Below are positions 56,657 to 64,000 of a stretch of 64,000 nucleotides of DNA, piece by piece. The notes under the pieces are model-generated. The model made no database searches and was not told the DNA's origin. It saw nothing but the letters and a program-made list of their open reading frames with translations. The translations under genes were made by a program, and so were the position numbers. Origin of the DNA: Pedobacter soli (GTDB lineage Bacteria > Bacteroidota > Bacteroidia > Sphingobacteriales > Sphingobacteriaceae); NCBI RefSeq assembly GCF_900101435.1, contig NZ_FMZH01000003.1, positions 525,824-589,823 on the forward strand. Reading direction: 5' to 3'. Every line of letters begins with the position of its first letter. Position 1 is the stretch's first letter.

Positions 56657-57653
56657 CTCCGTTTACGGTTGTATATTTCATGGTATATTTCACACCAGGG
56701 TTCATGTAAGAATAAGCACTGTGGCTCATTAATGCCGCCTCGTGGAAACCACACAGAATTAATTTCAGTTTATTGGTGTAGGTGTTGATATCGCCAATAG
56801 CATAAATACCCGGAATGTTGGTCGAGTAATCATCAACATTTACTTCGATTGCACTTTTGCTGATGTTTAAGTTCCAGTCTTCAATAGGGCCTAATTTAGG
56901 GCTTAAACCGAATAATGGAATTAAATGATCGGCATCTACGACCGTTTTCTCCATGGTGCGGTTCTGTACAATTTCAACCTTTTCTAATTTATCGGTTCCG
57001 TGTACAGCCTGCAGGTTACTGTTTAAGATCAGGTTAATCTTTCCGCTTTCAGCCAATGCCATTACTTTAGCAACCGAATCTGGTGCGCCACGGAAACTCT
57101 CGCTTCTGTGTACCAAAGTAAGCTCCGAGCAAACTTCGGCTAGGTAGATGGTCCAGTCTAAAGCAGAGTCGCCACCGCCGGCAATAACCATTTTCTGATC
57201 GCGGTATTTCTCCGGATCAAGGATCATGTAGTTAACACCCTTACCATTTTCAAAATTTTCTAAGTTCTCTACAGCTGGTTTACGTGGCTCAAAACAGCCT
57301 AAACCACCTGCAATTACCACAACTTTAGCTTCGATAACGGTACCCATGTTGGTTGTTAAAACGAAATCGGCTTCGCCGCGTTTTTCTAAACCTTCAATAC
57401 GCTCGCCTAAAGTAAAGGTTGGATGGAAAGGCTTAGCCTGCTCCATTAAGTTATCGATAAGCTCCTGAGCCAGAACAGAAGGATAACCCGGGATATCGTA
57501 TATCGGTTTTTTAGGATAAATTTCAGACAGCTGACCGCCAACCTGAGGCAGGTAGTCAATTAAATGGCAACGCATTTTTAATAAACCGGCTTCAAAAATG
57601 GCAAATAAGCCTACCGGACCAGCGCCTATTACGGCTATATCAGTAGTGATCAT
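56643..57653 (-). CDS. Ferredoxin-NADP reductase-like flavoprotein (thioredoxin-reductase fold)
   Basis: A 336-residue two-dinucleotide-domain protein: FAD site AVIGAGPVGLFAIFEAGL, then QVGGQLSEIYPKKPIYDIPG, NAD(P) site VIAGGGDSALDWTIYLAE, and the C-terminal GIYAIGDINTYTNKLKLILC. It lacks the CxxC pair of thioredoxin reductases, matching the YumC-type ferredoxin reductases. The ferredoxin encoded next to it is a likely partner. Confidence 0.9.
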   Translation of the reverse strand: MITTDIAVIGAGPVGLFAIFEAGLLKMRCHLIDYLPQVGGQLSEIYPKKPIYDIPGYPSVLAQELIDNLMEQAKPFHPTFTLGERIEGLEKRGEADFVLTTNMGTVIEAKVVVIAGGLGCFEPRKPAVENLENFENGKGVNYMILDPEKYRDQKMVIAGGGDSALDWTIYLAEVCSELTLVHRSESFRGAPDSVAKVMALAESGKINLILNSNLQAVHGTDKLEKVEIVQNRTMEKTVVDADHLIPLFGLSPKLGPIEDWNLNISKSAIEVNVDDYSTNIPGIYAIGDINTYTNKLKLILCGFHEAALMSHSAYSYMNPGVKYTMKYTTVNGVSEF

Positions 57654-57669
57654 TAAAAAAAATTTGACG

Positions 57670-57677
57670 CAAAGTTA
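57670..57677 (-). promoter_or_regulatory. -7 box of the reductase gene
   Basis: TAACTTTG on the minus strand is an exact TAnnTTTG, 17 bases before the ATG; no clear -33 box. Confidence 0.5.
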
Positions 57678-57839
57678 CGAAATAAAGTGTTATCAATTCT
57701 GTTATTTAGAAATATTCCAGATAATTTTGTAATTCTGTTGTATTCAATATTTTATATGCCTTAGGCTAACTAAAAACAAAAGTTAGGCATTTTAGGCGGT
57801 TTAAAGCAAATTATAATTGGTCTATAGATTTTGTAGAAA

Positions 57840-58466
57840 TTAATTTTTGTAGCGCTTTTTTAATGCCAGTTTATTGTAAACGATTATCAATTGGTGTGGA
57901 AGGGTATCATTTTTTGTTTTAAATAAATATAAGCCATCTTTGTTATTGAATGATAATGTAGACTTACCAATTATGGCAAATTGATATTGGTCTTCAATAT
58001 TTAAATCGTCGTCTTTGACAAAAAATATCGTATCGTTTTTTACATAATAGTTGCAGTTTACTTTTCTTATGCCAAAGCAGTTTACTCTTTTGTAAACCTC
58101 ACCATTTTCTTTAAACTTTAATGTCGTTGTACAGTTCGCAGCACCAGTCCATCCAGCAATTAACACATCCTTCCCTTCAAATTTTTCAAAATCTATTATC
58201 CCCCAGGGAAAGCATGCTGTTAAAATTAAAACTATAAGCAATGTGCTGCTGATATAAATCCTTTGCTTGTCTTTGAATTTTTCTTTAACCAGCGCAGTTA
58301 TTTGCAGTATTAAGAGGAAAAATAAAATGAGGTAACTAATAAACAGCGCTATGGTTATTGGGATGGCAAAGATTCCTATCTTGCCTTCCCAATAATACAC
58401 AGTTTGGATAATTAAGAAGAAAGTAATTGTTGTAATCCAAAGCGCTTTTTTTTTCACTTTCAGCAT
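57840..58466 (-). CDS. Membrane protein of unknown function
   Basis: A 208-residue protein with three hydrophobic segments (about 9-26, 32-60 and 72-90) and a C-terminal domain of about 110 residues. The latter has short strands and three Cys (AANCTTTL, VNCFGIRKVNCNYY) that could form disulfides outside the membrane. No family is recognised. Its ATG is six bases past the stop of the prolyl oligopeptidase gene on the same strand, so the two are likely co-transcribed. Confidence 0.75.
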   Translation of the reverse strand: MLKVKKKALWITTITFFLIIQTVYYWEGKIGIFAIPITIALFISYLILFFLLILQITALVKEKFKDKQRIYISSTLLIVLILTACFPWGIIDFEKFEGKDVLIAGWTGAANCTTTLKFKENGEVYKRVNCFGIRKVNCNYYVKNDTIFFVKDDDLNIEDQYQFAIIGKSTLSFNNKDGLYLFKTKNDTLPHQLIIVYNKLALKKRYKN

Positions 58467-58472
58467 ACTCTT

Positions 58473-60599
58473 TTACCAGCTCATCCCCAAATTCTGAAAT
58501 ACAAAACTCCATACATCGGCCGATTCTTCTATCAGTTTTGTGGTCGGTTTCCCGGCACCATGACCTGCTTTGGTTTCAATGCGGATTAGCATTGGGTTAT
58601 TACCTTTGTATTTTTCCTGTAAAGTAGCCGCAAATTTAAATGAATGTGCAGGTACCACGCGGTCATCGTGATCGGCGGTTGTGATTAAGGTAGCCGGATA
58701 ATTTACGCCACTTTTGATGTTGTGCAAAGGCGAGTATTTGATCAGATAATCAAAATCCGCTTTTTTATCGCTGCTGCCATATTCTACTACCCAGCCCCAG
58801 CCAACCGTAAATTTGTGGTAACGTAGCATATCTAAAACGCCTACTGCCGGTAAAGCCACTTTAAAAAGCTCGGGACGCTGGGTCATGCAGGCACCTACCA
58901 AAAGTCCGCCGTTTGAGCCACCCGAAATGGCAATTTTACCGGGGTTGGTATATTTTTCTTTAATCAGGTACTCGGCAGCGGCAATAAAGTCATCAAAAAC
59001 GTTTTGCTTCTTTTCGAGCATGCCGCCTTTGTGCCAGGCCTCGCCATATTCGCTGCCACCACGCAGGCTGGGCTGCACATAAATACCTCCATGTTCTAAG
59101 AACAACATGCGCGACAAGCTAAAACCTGGAGTTAAGCTAATCTGAAAACCACCATAGCCATACAGGTAAACCGGGTTATTGCCATCGAGCTTAATGCCTT
59201 TTTTATGCACAATAAACATGGGTACTTTGGTGCCATCTTTTGATGGGTAAAACACCTGTTTGGTTTCGTAATTTTCGGTGTTGAGTTGGATGGCCGATTT
59301 TCGATATAAAGTAGATTCACCTTTCTTTAAATCGTAGCGGTAAATGGAGCTCGGTGTGGTGAAATTAGAAAAGGAATAAAAGAACTCCTGATCTTCCTTA
59401 TAACCGCCAAAGCCATCAACCGTACCAATTGCCGGAAGCTTTACTTCACTAATTTTTTTGCCGGTTAAATCGAACTGAACAATGCTGGTACTGGCATCTT
59501 TTAAATAGGTTGCCCACAGGAAGCCGCCACCTGTCGAAATGTTTTCCATGGCCAGCTTCGATTCGGGGATGATTTTCTGCCAGTTTTTGGGGGCGTTATT
59601 TTTAGGGTCTATCAATACAATCTGTTTATTTTCGGCACCTAAATCGGTACTCACCAATAGTTTGTCGCCTACATTGTCAACTACACTATGGTTGTTTTCA
59701 AAACCTTTTACCAGTTGGCTGATTTTGCTGCCGGGCAATTTTAAATCCTGGTAGTACAGGGCATTGCCTGAAGTGCCGGCATTGGCATAAATAACCAAAA
59801 AGCGCTCATCTTCGGTAACGCTGGCACCAAAATACAGGTTCGGATTGGTTTTATCTTCAAAAACCAGCTGATCGTTTTTTTGCTGATCGCCCAGTTTGTG
59901 GTAGTACACCTTCTGATATTTATTGGCAGCAGAAAGATCGGTGCCTTTTACGGGCTCATCGAATTTGCTGTAATAAAAGCCATCGCCACGCCAGGCCGCA
60001 CCCGAAAATTTGGTCCATTTCAGCTCGTCGGCCTGTTTCAATTTGGTGGCTACTTCCATTACGTAAATGTTGCTCCAGTCTGAACCGGCCTGGGCTACTG
60101 AGTAGGCCAGGTATTTTTTATCGTGCGAAAAGCCAAGCAGCGAAACAGCAGCGGTGCCATCGGCAGTAAGTTTGTTTGGATCGAGGAAAACTTCTTCTGC
60201 ACCGTCCAATCCTTTTTTAATGAACCAGATGCTTTGGTTTTGCAGTCCATCGTTTTTGGTGAAGAAATAATATTCGCCTACTTTAAAGGGCGCGGTTTCT
60301 TTGGGATAATTCCAGATTTCGGTTAACCGTTTTTTAATATCGGCACGGTAAGGAATCTGCGCCAGGTAGTTTTGGGTTACTTTGTTTTGTGCATCAACCC
60401 AGGTTTTTGTTTCGGCCGAGGTATCGTTTTCGAGCCAGCGGTAAGGGTCGGCTATTGGGGTGCCAAAATAATTATCGGTGGTGCTGTCTTTTTTGGTTTC
60501 GGGGTATTTCATTAATGTTATTTTTTCTGCGGCTTGCTTTTCCTGTTTACAGGCGAAAAGGCTTAGTGCAAATAAGCTGAATACGATTTGTTTTTTCAT
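58473..60599 (-). CDS. Prolyl oligopeptidase (S9A), predicted lipoprotein
   Basis: A 708-residue peptidase with lipobox LFAC (Cys near 17). A propeller domain runs from about 75 to 430, and the hydrolase domain holds the Ser in ISGGSNGGLLVG, the Asp in TADHDDRVVP and the His in KAGHGAGKP. PYRWLENDTSAETKTWVDAQ near the start is typical. It cleaves short proline-containing peptides, here probably at the outer membrane or periplasm. The downstream membrane protein is six bases away. Confidence 0.95.
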   Translation of the reverse strand: MKKQIVFSLFALSLFACKQEKQAAEKITLMKYPETKKDSTTDNYFGTPIADPYRWLENDTSAETKTWVDAQNKVTQNYLAQIPYRADIKKRLTEIWNYPKETAPFKVGEYYFFTKNDGLQNQSIWFIKKGLDGAEEVFLDPNKLTADGTAAVSLLGFSHDKKYLAYSVAQAGSDWSNIYVMEVATKLKQADELKWTKFSGAAWRGDGFYYSKFDEPVKGTDLSAANKYQKVYYHKLGDQQKNDQLVFEDKTNPNLYFGASVTEDERFLVIYANAGTSGNALYYQDLKLPGSKISQLVKGFENNHSVVDNVGDKLLVSTDLGAENKQIVLIDPKNNAPKNWQKIIPESKLAMENISTGGGFLWATYLKDASTSIVQFDLTGKKISEVKLPAIGTVDGFGGYKEDQEFFYSFSNFTTPSSIYRYDLKKGESTLYRKSAIQLNTENYETKQVFYPSKDGTKVPMFIVHKKGIKLDGNNPVYLYGYGGFQISLTPGFSLSRMLFLEHGGIYVQPSLRGGSEYGEAWHKGGMLEKKQNVFDDFIAAAEYLIKEKYTNPGKIAISGGSNGGLLVGACMTQRPELFKVALPAVGVLDMLRYHKFTVGWGWVVEYGSSDKKADFDYLIKYSPLHNIKSGVNYPATLITTADHDDRVVPAHSFKFAATLQEKYKGNNPMLIRIETKAGHGAGKPTTKLIEESADVWSFVFQNLGMSW

Positions 60600-60697
60600 A
60601 AGTAAAAGGATTTATTTACTAATATATGTTTTTATGTAGGGATTACACAGATTTTAGCGATTGCACCGATGACAGTATGCGAGGGTTATAGCTTTAA

Positions 60698-61160
60698 GCT
60701 TTGGTCTTTATGCTTTTACCCTTCGGGTGATGATTACACCGATGTTTAGGATTGCACTGATTTTGTGTACTAGGCTTTGGTCTCTAGTCTTTATGCTTTT
60801 ATCCTTCGGGTGATGATTACACCGATGTTTAGGATTGCACTGATTTTTGAGTAGTAGGCTTTGGTCTTTAGTCTTTATGCTTTTATCCTTCGGGTGATGA
60901 TTACACCGATGTTAAGATTGCACTGATTTTTGTGTACTAAGCTTTGGTCTTTAGTCTTTATGCTTTTACCCTTCGGGTGATGATTACACCGATGTTTAGG
61001 ATTACACCGATTTTTGTGTACTATGCTTTGGTCTTTAGTCTTTATGCTTTTATCCTTCAGGTGATGATTACACCGATGTTTAGGATTACACCGATTTTTG
61101 TGTATCAGGCTTTGGTCTTTTAGCTTTGGTCTTTCAGCTTCATCTCTAGTCTTTTTGCTT
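60698..61160. repeat. 84-bp tandem repeat array between the peptidase and lpxH
   Basis: Units begin GCTTTGGTCTTTAGTCTTTA at 60698, 60774, 60858, 60941, 61025 and 61109, giving spacings of 76, 84, 83, 84 and 84; the last copy is partial and degenerate. Each full unit carries CTTCGGGTGATGATTACACC and GATGTTTAGGATT. Bases 60640-60690 hold related fragments (GATTACACAG, GATTGCACCGATG). The rest of the 584-base gap holds no gene. Confidence 0.95.
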
Positions 61161-61168
61161 TTTTCCCT

Positions 61169-61176
61169 TACCTTTG
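61169..61176 (+). promoter_or_regulatory. Candidate -7 box of lpxH
   Basis: TACCTTTG, an exact TAnnTTTG, seven bases before the lpxH ATG, directly after the repeat array. Transcripts would be almost leaderless. Confidence 0.45.
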
Positions 61177-61183
61177 CGCATAC

Positions 61184-61933
61184 ATGGCCAAGAACATTTA
61201 TTTCGCTTCCGATTTTCATTTGGGCACCCCTAGTTATGCCGAAAGCCGTGCACGTGAGGCGCGCATTGTAAGCTGGCTTAATTTTATAACCCCCACCTGT
61301 GGCGAGCTTTTTTTAATGGGCGATATTTTCGATTTCTGGTTCGAGTATGCAAAAGTAATACCCAAAGGTTTTATCCGTTTGCAGGGAAAACTGGCCGAAA
61401 TGGCTGATGCAGGGATTAAAATTTATTTCTTTAAAGGTAACCATGATATGTGGGTACGCGATTATTTTACCCGGGAAATTGGGATGGAAATTATTAGCGA
61501 CGAAATGATTATGGAGCGTGGAGGCAAGAAGTTTTATTTGCACCATGGTGATGGTTTAGGCCCTGGCGACAATAAATATAAATTTTTACGTAAGATCTTT
61601 AGGAGCAAGCTGTGCCAATGGTTGTTTGCGCGTTTACATCCCAATTTGGGCATTGGTATTGCAAATGGCTGGAGCAGGGGAAGCCGTGCAGCGCAAACCG
61701 AAAAGGAAGTTTTTTTAGGTGAGGATAAAGAGTGGCTGGCCATTTACGCCAAAGAACAGTTACAGCAAACACATTTCGATTATTTTATTTTCGGGCACAG
61801 GCATCTGCCGCTGGATATTGCCTTGGGCGATAATAGCCGGTACGTAAATATTGGTGAGTGGCTCAATTACAGCTCGTACGCTGTATTCGATGGCGTGGAT
61901 TTGAAACTGGAATACTATAACCCAACACCGTAA
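61184..61933 (+). CDS. lpxH: UDP-2,3-diacylglucosamine diphosphatase LpxH
   Basis: A 249-residue calcineurin-like hydrolase of lipid A synthesis, converting UDP-2,3-diacylglucosamine to lipid X. Metal ligands lie in FASDFHLG, MGDIFDFWFEY, KGNHDMWV, YLHHGDGLGPGD and FGHRHLP. It acts at the inner face of the cytoplasmic membrane. The 5' side is a tandem repeat array; the 3' side a structured non-coding stretch. Confidence 0.92.
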   Translation: MAKNIYFASDFHLGTPSYAESRAREARIVSWLNFITPTCGELFLMGDIFDFWFEYAKVIPKGFIRLQGKLAEMADAGIKIYFFKGNHDMWVRDYFTREIGMEIISDEMIMERGGKKFYLHHGDGLGPGDNKYKFLRKIFRSKLCQWLFARLHPNLGIGIANGWSRGSRAAQTEKEVFLGEDKEWLAIYAKEQLQQTHFDYFIFGHRHLPLDIALGDNSRYVNIGEWLNYSSYAVFDGVDLKLEYYNPTP

Positions 61934-62359
61934 TATTTTTGTTTTTTGGAAAGCAGTGGCTTAAGCTTTTTTTAATGCTAGCCGGGCTTTTTGTTATAGT
62001 CCCGATGAAAAATCGGGAGCTGCCACTTCAATCCCGTTTAGGTACATTTTTTCCTGCTGCTATTAGGGTTTGCATGGAGCCCAGGTGTACAGTTCTTTCA
62101 AGATAAACCTGATAGAACGGAAAGCCCGGATCCCGATTTTACATCGGGAGAGGACTTGGAGGGATAGCAGGGCTACGCGCCGCCATTGGCACAGAACCTT
62201 TCATTTTCCAATGAATAGCCAGATTACTATTTATGGTTAACTGATTGACCAATTAACCATACCAGCTAAACAAACAAATTCAGCTTTTTTCCTTATTTTT
62301 GCATTTTCCTAAATTTTTGGCCCTATGCCAACAGCAGGGAAACTTCAACAAGAATAAAT
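61934..62359. other. 426-base non-coding stretch with paired segments
   Basis: CCGGGCTTT (61982-61990) is complementary to AAAGCCCGG (62121-62129). Two hairpins CCCGAT/ATCGGG lie at 62001-62017 and 62132-62148. GTACA and TGTAC around 62041 and 62088 could also pair. No convincing protein frame covers it. It may be a non-coding RNA or a decayed repeat; the right end holds the prfA leader and promoter. Confidence 0.55.
62294..62301 (+). promoter_or_regulatory. Candidate -7 box of prfA
   Basis: TATTTTTG fits TAnnTTTG exactly, 58 bases before the prfA ATG. The -33 region is T-rich without a clean TTTG. Confidence 0.4.
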
Positions 62360-63433
62360 ATGTTAGATAAATTAGAAGCTATAAAGCTACGCTGGGAAGA
62401 TGTAGAAGAGCAATTGAGTAATCCTGATGTGATTCAGGATATGAAACGTTTTGCGGCTTTAAATAAAGAATATAAAGACTTGGGCAAAATTGTAGACGAG
62501 TATAAGGTTTACAAAAATGTGATGAGTAATATCGATGCCAATAAAGAAATTTTAACGGCAGAGAAAGATCCTGAAATGCGCGAAATGGCGAAAGAGGAGC
62601 TTGATTTATTGTTAAAACAGCAGGAAGAAATGGAAAGCGCTATACGCGTGATGTTGATTCCTAAAGATCCGGAAGATGCCAAAAATGCCGTTTTTGAGAT
62701 TCGTGGTGGTACTGGTGGGGATGAGGCCGCATTATTTGCCGGCGATTTATACCGGATGTACACGCGCTTTTTCGAAACCAAAGGCTGGAATGTAGAGACT
62801 GTTGATGTGACAGAAGGCACAGCTGGTGGTTACAAAGAGGTAATTTTGAAAGTGAGTGGTGAGGATGTGTATGGCCAGTTAAAATACGAAAGTGGTGTGC
62901 ACCGGGTACAACGTGTGCCTGATACTGAAACCCAGGGGCGTGTACATACCTCGGCAGCATCGGTAGCGGTATTGCCTGAAGCAGAAGAAATAGACCTTTA
63001 CATTAACCCTGCCGATATTGAGTTGCAAACCTCGCGCTCGGGTGGTGCTGGTGGACAGAACGTAAACAAGGTAGAAACCAAGGTTCAGTTAACGCATAAG
63101 CCTTCGGGTATTGTGGTGGTGTGCCAGCGTGAGCGTTCGCAATTGGGTAACCGTATTATTGCCATGGAGATGTTGCGTAGCAAGTTATACGATATCGAAT
63201 TGCAGAAAAAGAATGGCGATATTGCTGCTAAACGTAAAACCATGGTATCAACCGGCGACCGTTCGGCAAAGATCAGAACCTACAACTATCCGCAGGGAAG
63301 GGTTACCGAACACCGTATTGGTTTAACCATGTACAACCTGCCAACCATTATGGATGGCGATATCCAGGAGATTATTGATGCCCTTCAGTTTGCAGAAAAT
63401 GCCGAAAAGATGCAGGAAGGTGCTGCAAATTAA
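62360..63433 (+). CDS. prfA: Peptide chain release factor 1
   Basis: A 357-residue factor that ends translation at UAA and UAG. The GGQ loop is in [16 protein letters not shown] near residue 232. The stop-codon-reading PxT triplet (PDT) lies in [17 protein letters not shown], marking it as RF1 rather than RF2. Length is normal. It is followed by tRNA-Asp 100 bases downstream. Confidence 0.96.
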   Translation: MLDKLEAIKLRWEDVEEQLSNPDVIQDMKRFAALNKEYKDLGKIVDEYKVYKNVMSNIDANKEILTAEKDPEMREMAKEELDLLLKQQEEMESAIRVMLIPKDPEDAKNAVFEIRGGTGGDEAALFAGDLYRMYTRFFETKGWNVETVDVTEGTAGGYKEVILKVSGEDVYGQLKYESGVHRVQRVPDTETQGRVHTSAASVAVLPEAEEIDLYINPADIELQTSRSGGAGGQNVNKVETKVQLTHKPSGIVVVCQRERSQLGNRIIAMEMLRSKLYDIELQKKNGDIAAKRKTMVSTGDRSAKIRTYNYPQGRVTEHRIGLTMYNLPTIMDGDIQEIIDALQFAENAEKMQEGAAN

Positions 63434-63459
63434 GGAGTTGTAATTATTTGAAAAAAAAG

Positions 63460-63490
63460 TTTGCGAATTAATATATAGTCTCTATATTTG
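63460..63490 (+). promoter_or_regulatory. Promoter of tRNA-Asp
   Basis: TTTG, 19 bases, then TATATTTG: an exact match to the Bacteroidota vegetative promoter (TTTG-N19-TAnnTTTG), 46 bases before the tRNA. Confidence 0.8.
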
Positions 63491-63536
63491 CAACCTCGAA
63501 AGAGACAAGAGGTTCGAACTTTAAAGAAGAACAAAA

Positions 63537-63610
63537 GGAGTGGTAGTTCAGCTGGTTAGAATGCCTGCCTGTCACGCAGGAGGTCGCGGGTTCGAGTCCC
63601 GTCCATTCCG
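63537..63610 (+). tRNA. tRNA-Asp (anticodon GTC)
   Basis: A 74-base cloverleaf: acceptor GGAGTGG/CCATTCC (one G-U pair), D arm GTTC...GAAT, anticodon arm CCTGC-CTGTCAC-GCAGG with GTC, and T arm CGGG-TTCGAGT-CCCG. Discriminator G; the CCA end is not encoded. Confidence 0.97.
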
Positions 63611-63615
63611 CAACA

Positions 63616-63648
63616 AAAGCCTTAACTTGAAAAAGTTGAGGCTTTTTT
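63616..63648 (+). terminator. Terminator of tRNA-Asp
   Basis: A 13-bp stem AAAGCCTTAACTT / AAGTTGAGGCTTT (one wobble) with a GAAA loop, then T residues, five bases past the tRNA. Confidence 0.9.
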
Positions 63649-63654
63649 GTTTTA

Positions 63655-64000
63655 GTGCGCCGGGCATGGCAATCAACTATAGGGTTCAAGTCCCGAACAC
63701 GCTTTGCAGTAGGAAGTGTTAGCTTAAGACAAGGGTGTCGTGGGCGACTGCGAATCTGAAGGAAGTCCGAGGCAAAAATGGGGGCTTACGAACAGAAACT
63801 GTATATGAGGCGGATCTAGTCCGGGTGATGTTGCTAAACAAACAGAAGCCCAATACTGCACGGGGACTATTACGTAGATACAGGGGCCACATCCATAGGA
63901 AGTAGATTGTCTTACCCCGGGAGATCTGAATGAGTTCTGTCAAGAGTAAGCGCGATTACAGGAGAAGAAACATTTAGCAGTGATGCTAAATGCCTCAATC
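63655..64000 (+). mobile_element. Group II intron, 5' part (domain I); runs off the right edge
   Basis: It begins with GTGCGCC, the group II 5' end (GUGYG). Typical domain I segments follow in order: AGGGTTCAAGTCCCGAAC, TTAGCTTAAGACAAGGGTGT, GAATCTGAAGGAAGTCCGAG, CGAACAGAAACTGTATATGA, TTGCTAAACAAACAGAAGCC and CTTACCCCGGGAGATCTG. The reverse transcriptase/maturase gene usually starts shortly after the last segment and should lie outside the window. The element begins six bases after the tRNA-Asp terminator stem-loop, in the same orientation, and breaks no gene. Confidence 0.9.

Noticed and set aside
60698..61160. CRISPR array
   Set aside because: The whole 84-base unit repeats without unique spacers, and no cas genes are nearby.
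60875..61219. Minus-strand open frame across the repeat array with 28-residue repeats (HKNRCNPKHRCNHH)
   Set aside because: It is the by-product of an 84-base unit divisible by three; it starts inside lpxH, has no leader signals, and its composition is unlike a real protein.
63468..63943. Open frames over the tRNA-Asp gene and the group II intron
   Set aside because: They run across structured RNA genes and have no protein features.

Overview
The window looks like a chromosomal stretch of a Bacteroidota bacterium, most likely of the Pedobacter/Sphingobacteriaceae type. Supporting signs are two SusC/SusD outer-membrane pairs, a giant secreted PKD-repeat protein of the type IX secretion kind, futalosine-pathway menaquinone genes, a family of small outer-membrane barrel proteins, A/T-rich leaders with TAnnTTTG-type -7 boxes, and dispersed palindromic intergenic repeats typical of these genomes. 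No plasmid, phage or CRISPR genes are visible. The one clear mobile element is a group II intron that begins 346 bases before the right edge.

Layout. 1-4882 (minus): 5' part of a giant PKD/Ig-like surface protein whose C-terminus lies outside the window. 5.1-7.2 kb (minus): groES-groEL with a strong terminator. 7.4-9.6 kb (minus): a radical-SAM/DUF4130 pair thought to act on DNA, split by a palindromic repeat. 9.7-13.3 kb (minus): small hypothetical genes, an HD-domain hydrolase, an Xre-type regulator and a THUMP methyltransferase. 13.4-16.6 kb (plus): a DUF3127 protein and a histidine kinase/response regulator pair. 16.7-18.2 kb (minus): mqnB-mqnD. 18.3-24.2 kb (plus): queD, folE, fabD and a very large NtrY-like kinase.

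25.3-37.2 kb reads as one amino-sugar / cell-wall-sugar region: a GHL10 (DigH-like) glycosidase, a LacI regulator, a NagX-like membrane acyltransferase, a NagB-PIG-L fusion, anhydro-MurNAc kinase, and a SusC/SusD pair. A perfect 12-bp palindrome between nagB and anmK is a candidate LacI operator. 37.3-43.6 kb holds a DeoR-type regulator divergent from a second SusC/SusD pair, with repeated TGCGTGTTTT boxes between them. The convergent 3' ends at 43.5-43.8 kb carry a nearly perfect 113-bp tandem duplication.

43.7-56 kb: a metallophosphoesterase/PQQ-propeller fusion, a PorT-like barrel, a small unknown gene, a secreted alpha/beta hydrolase, an S41 protease, then three secreted glycosidases (GH29 fucosidase, GH92 mannosidase, GH2) that together fit trimming of N-glycan-like substrates. 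56.2-60.6 kb (minus): ferredoxin, a ferredoxin reductase-like flavoprotein, a membrane protein and a prolyl oligopeptidase. 60.7-61.2 kb is an 84-bp tandem repeat array, followed by lpxH, a structured non-coding stretch, prfA, tRNA-Asp with a textbook promoter and terminator, and the 5' end of the group II intron.
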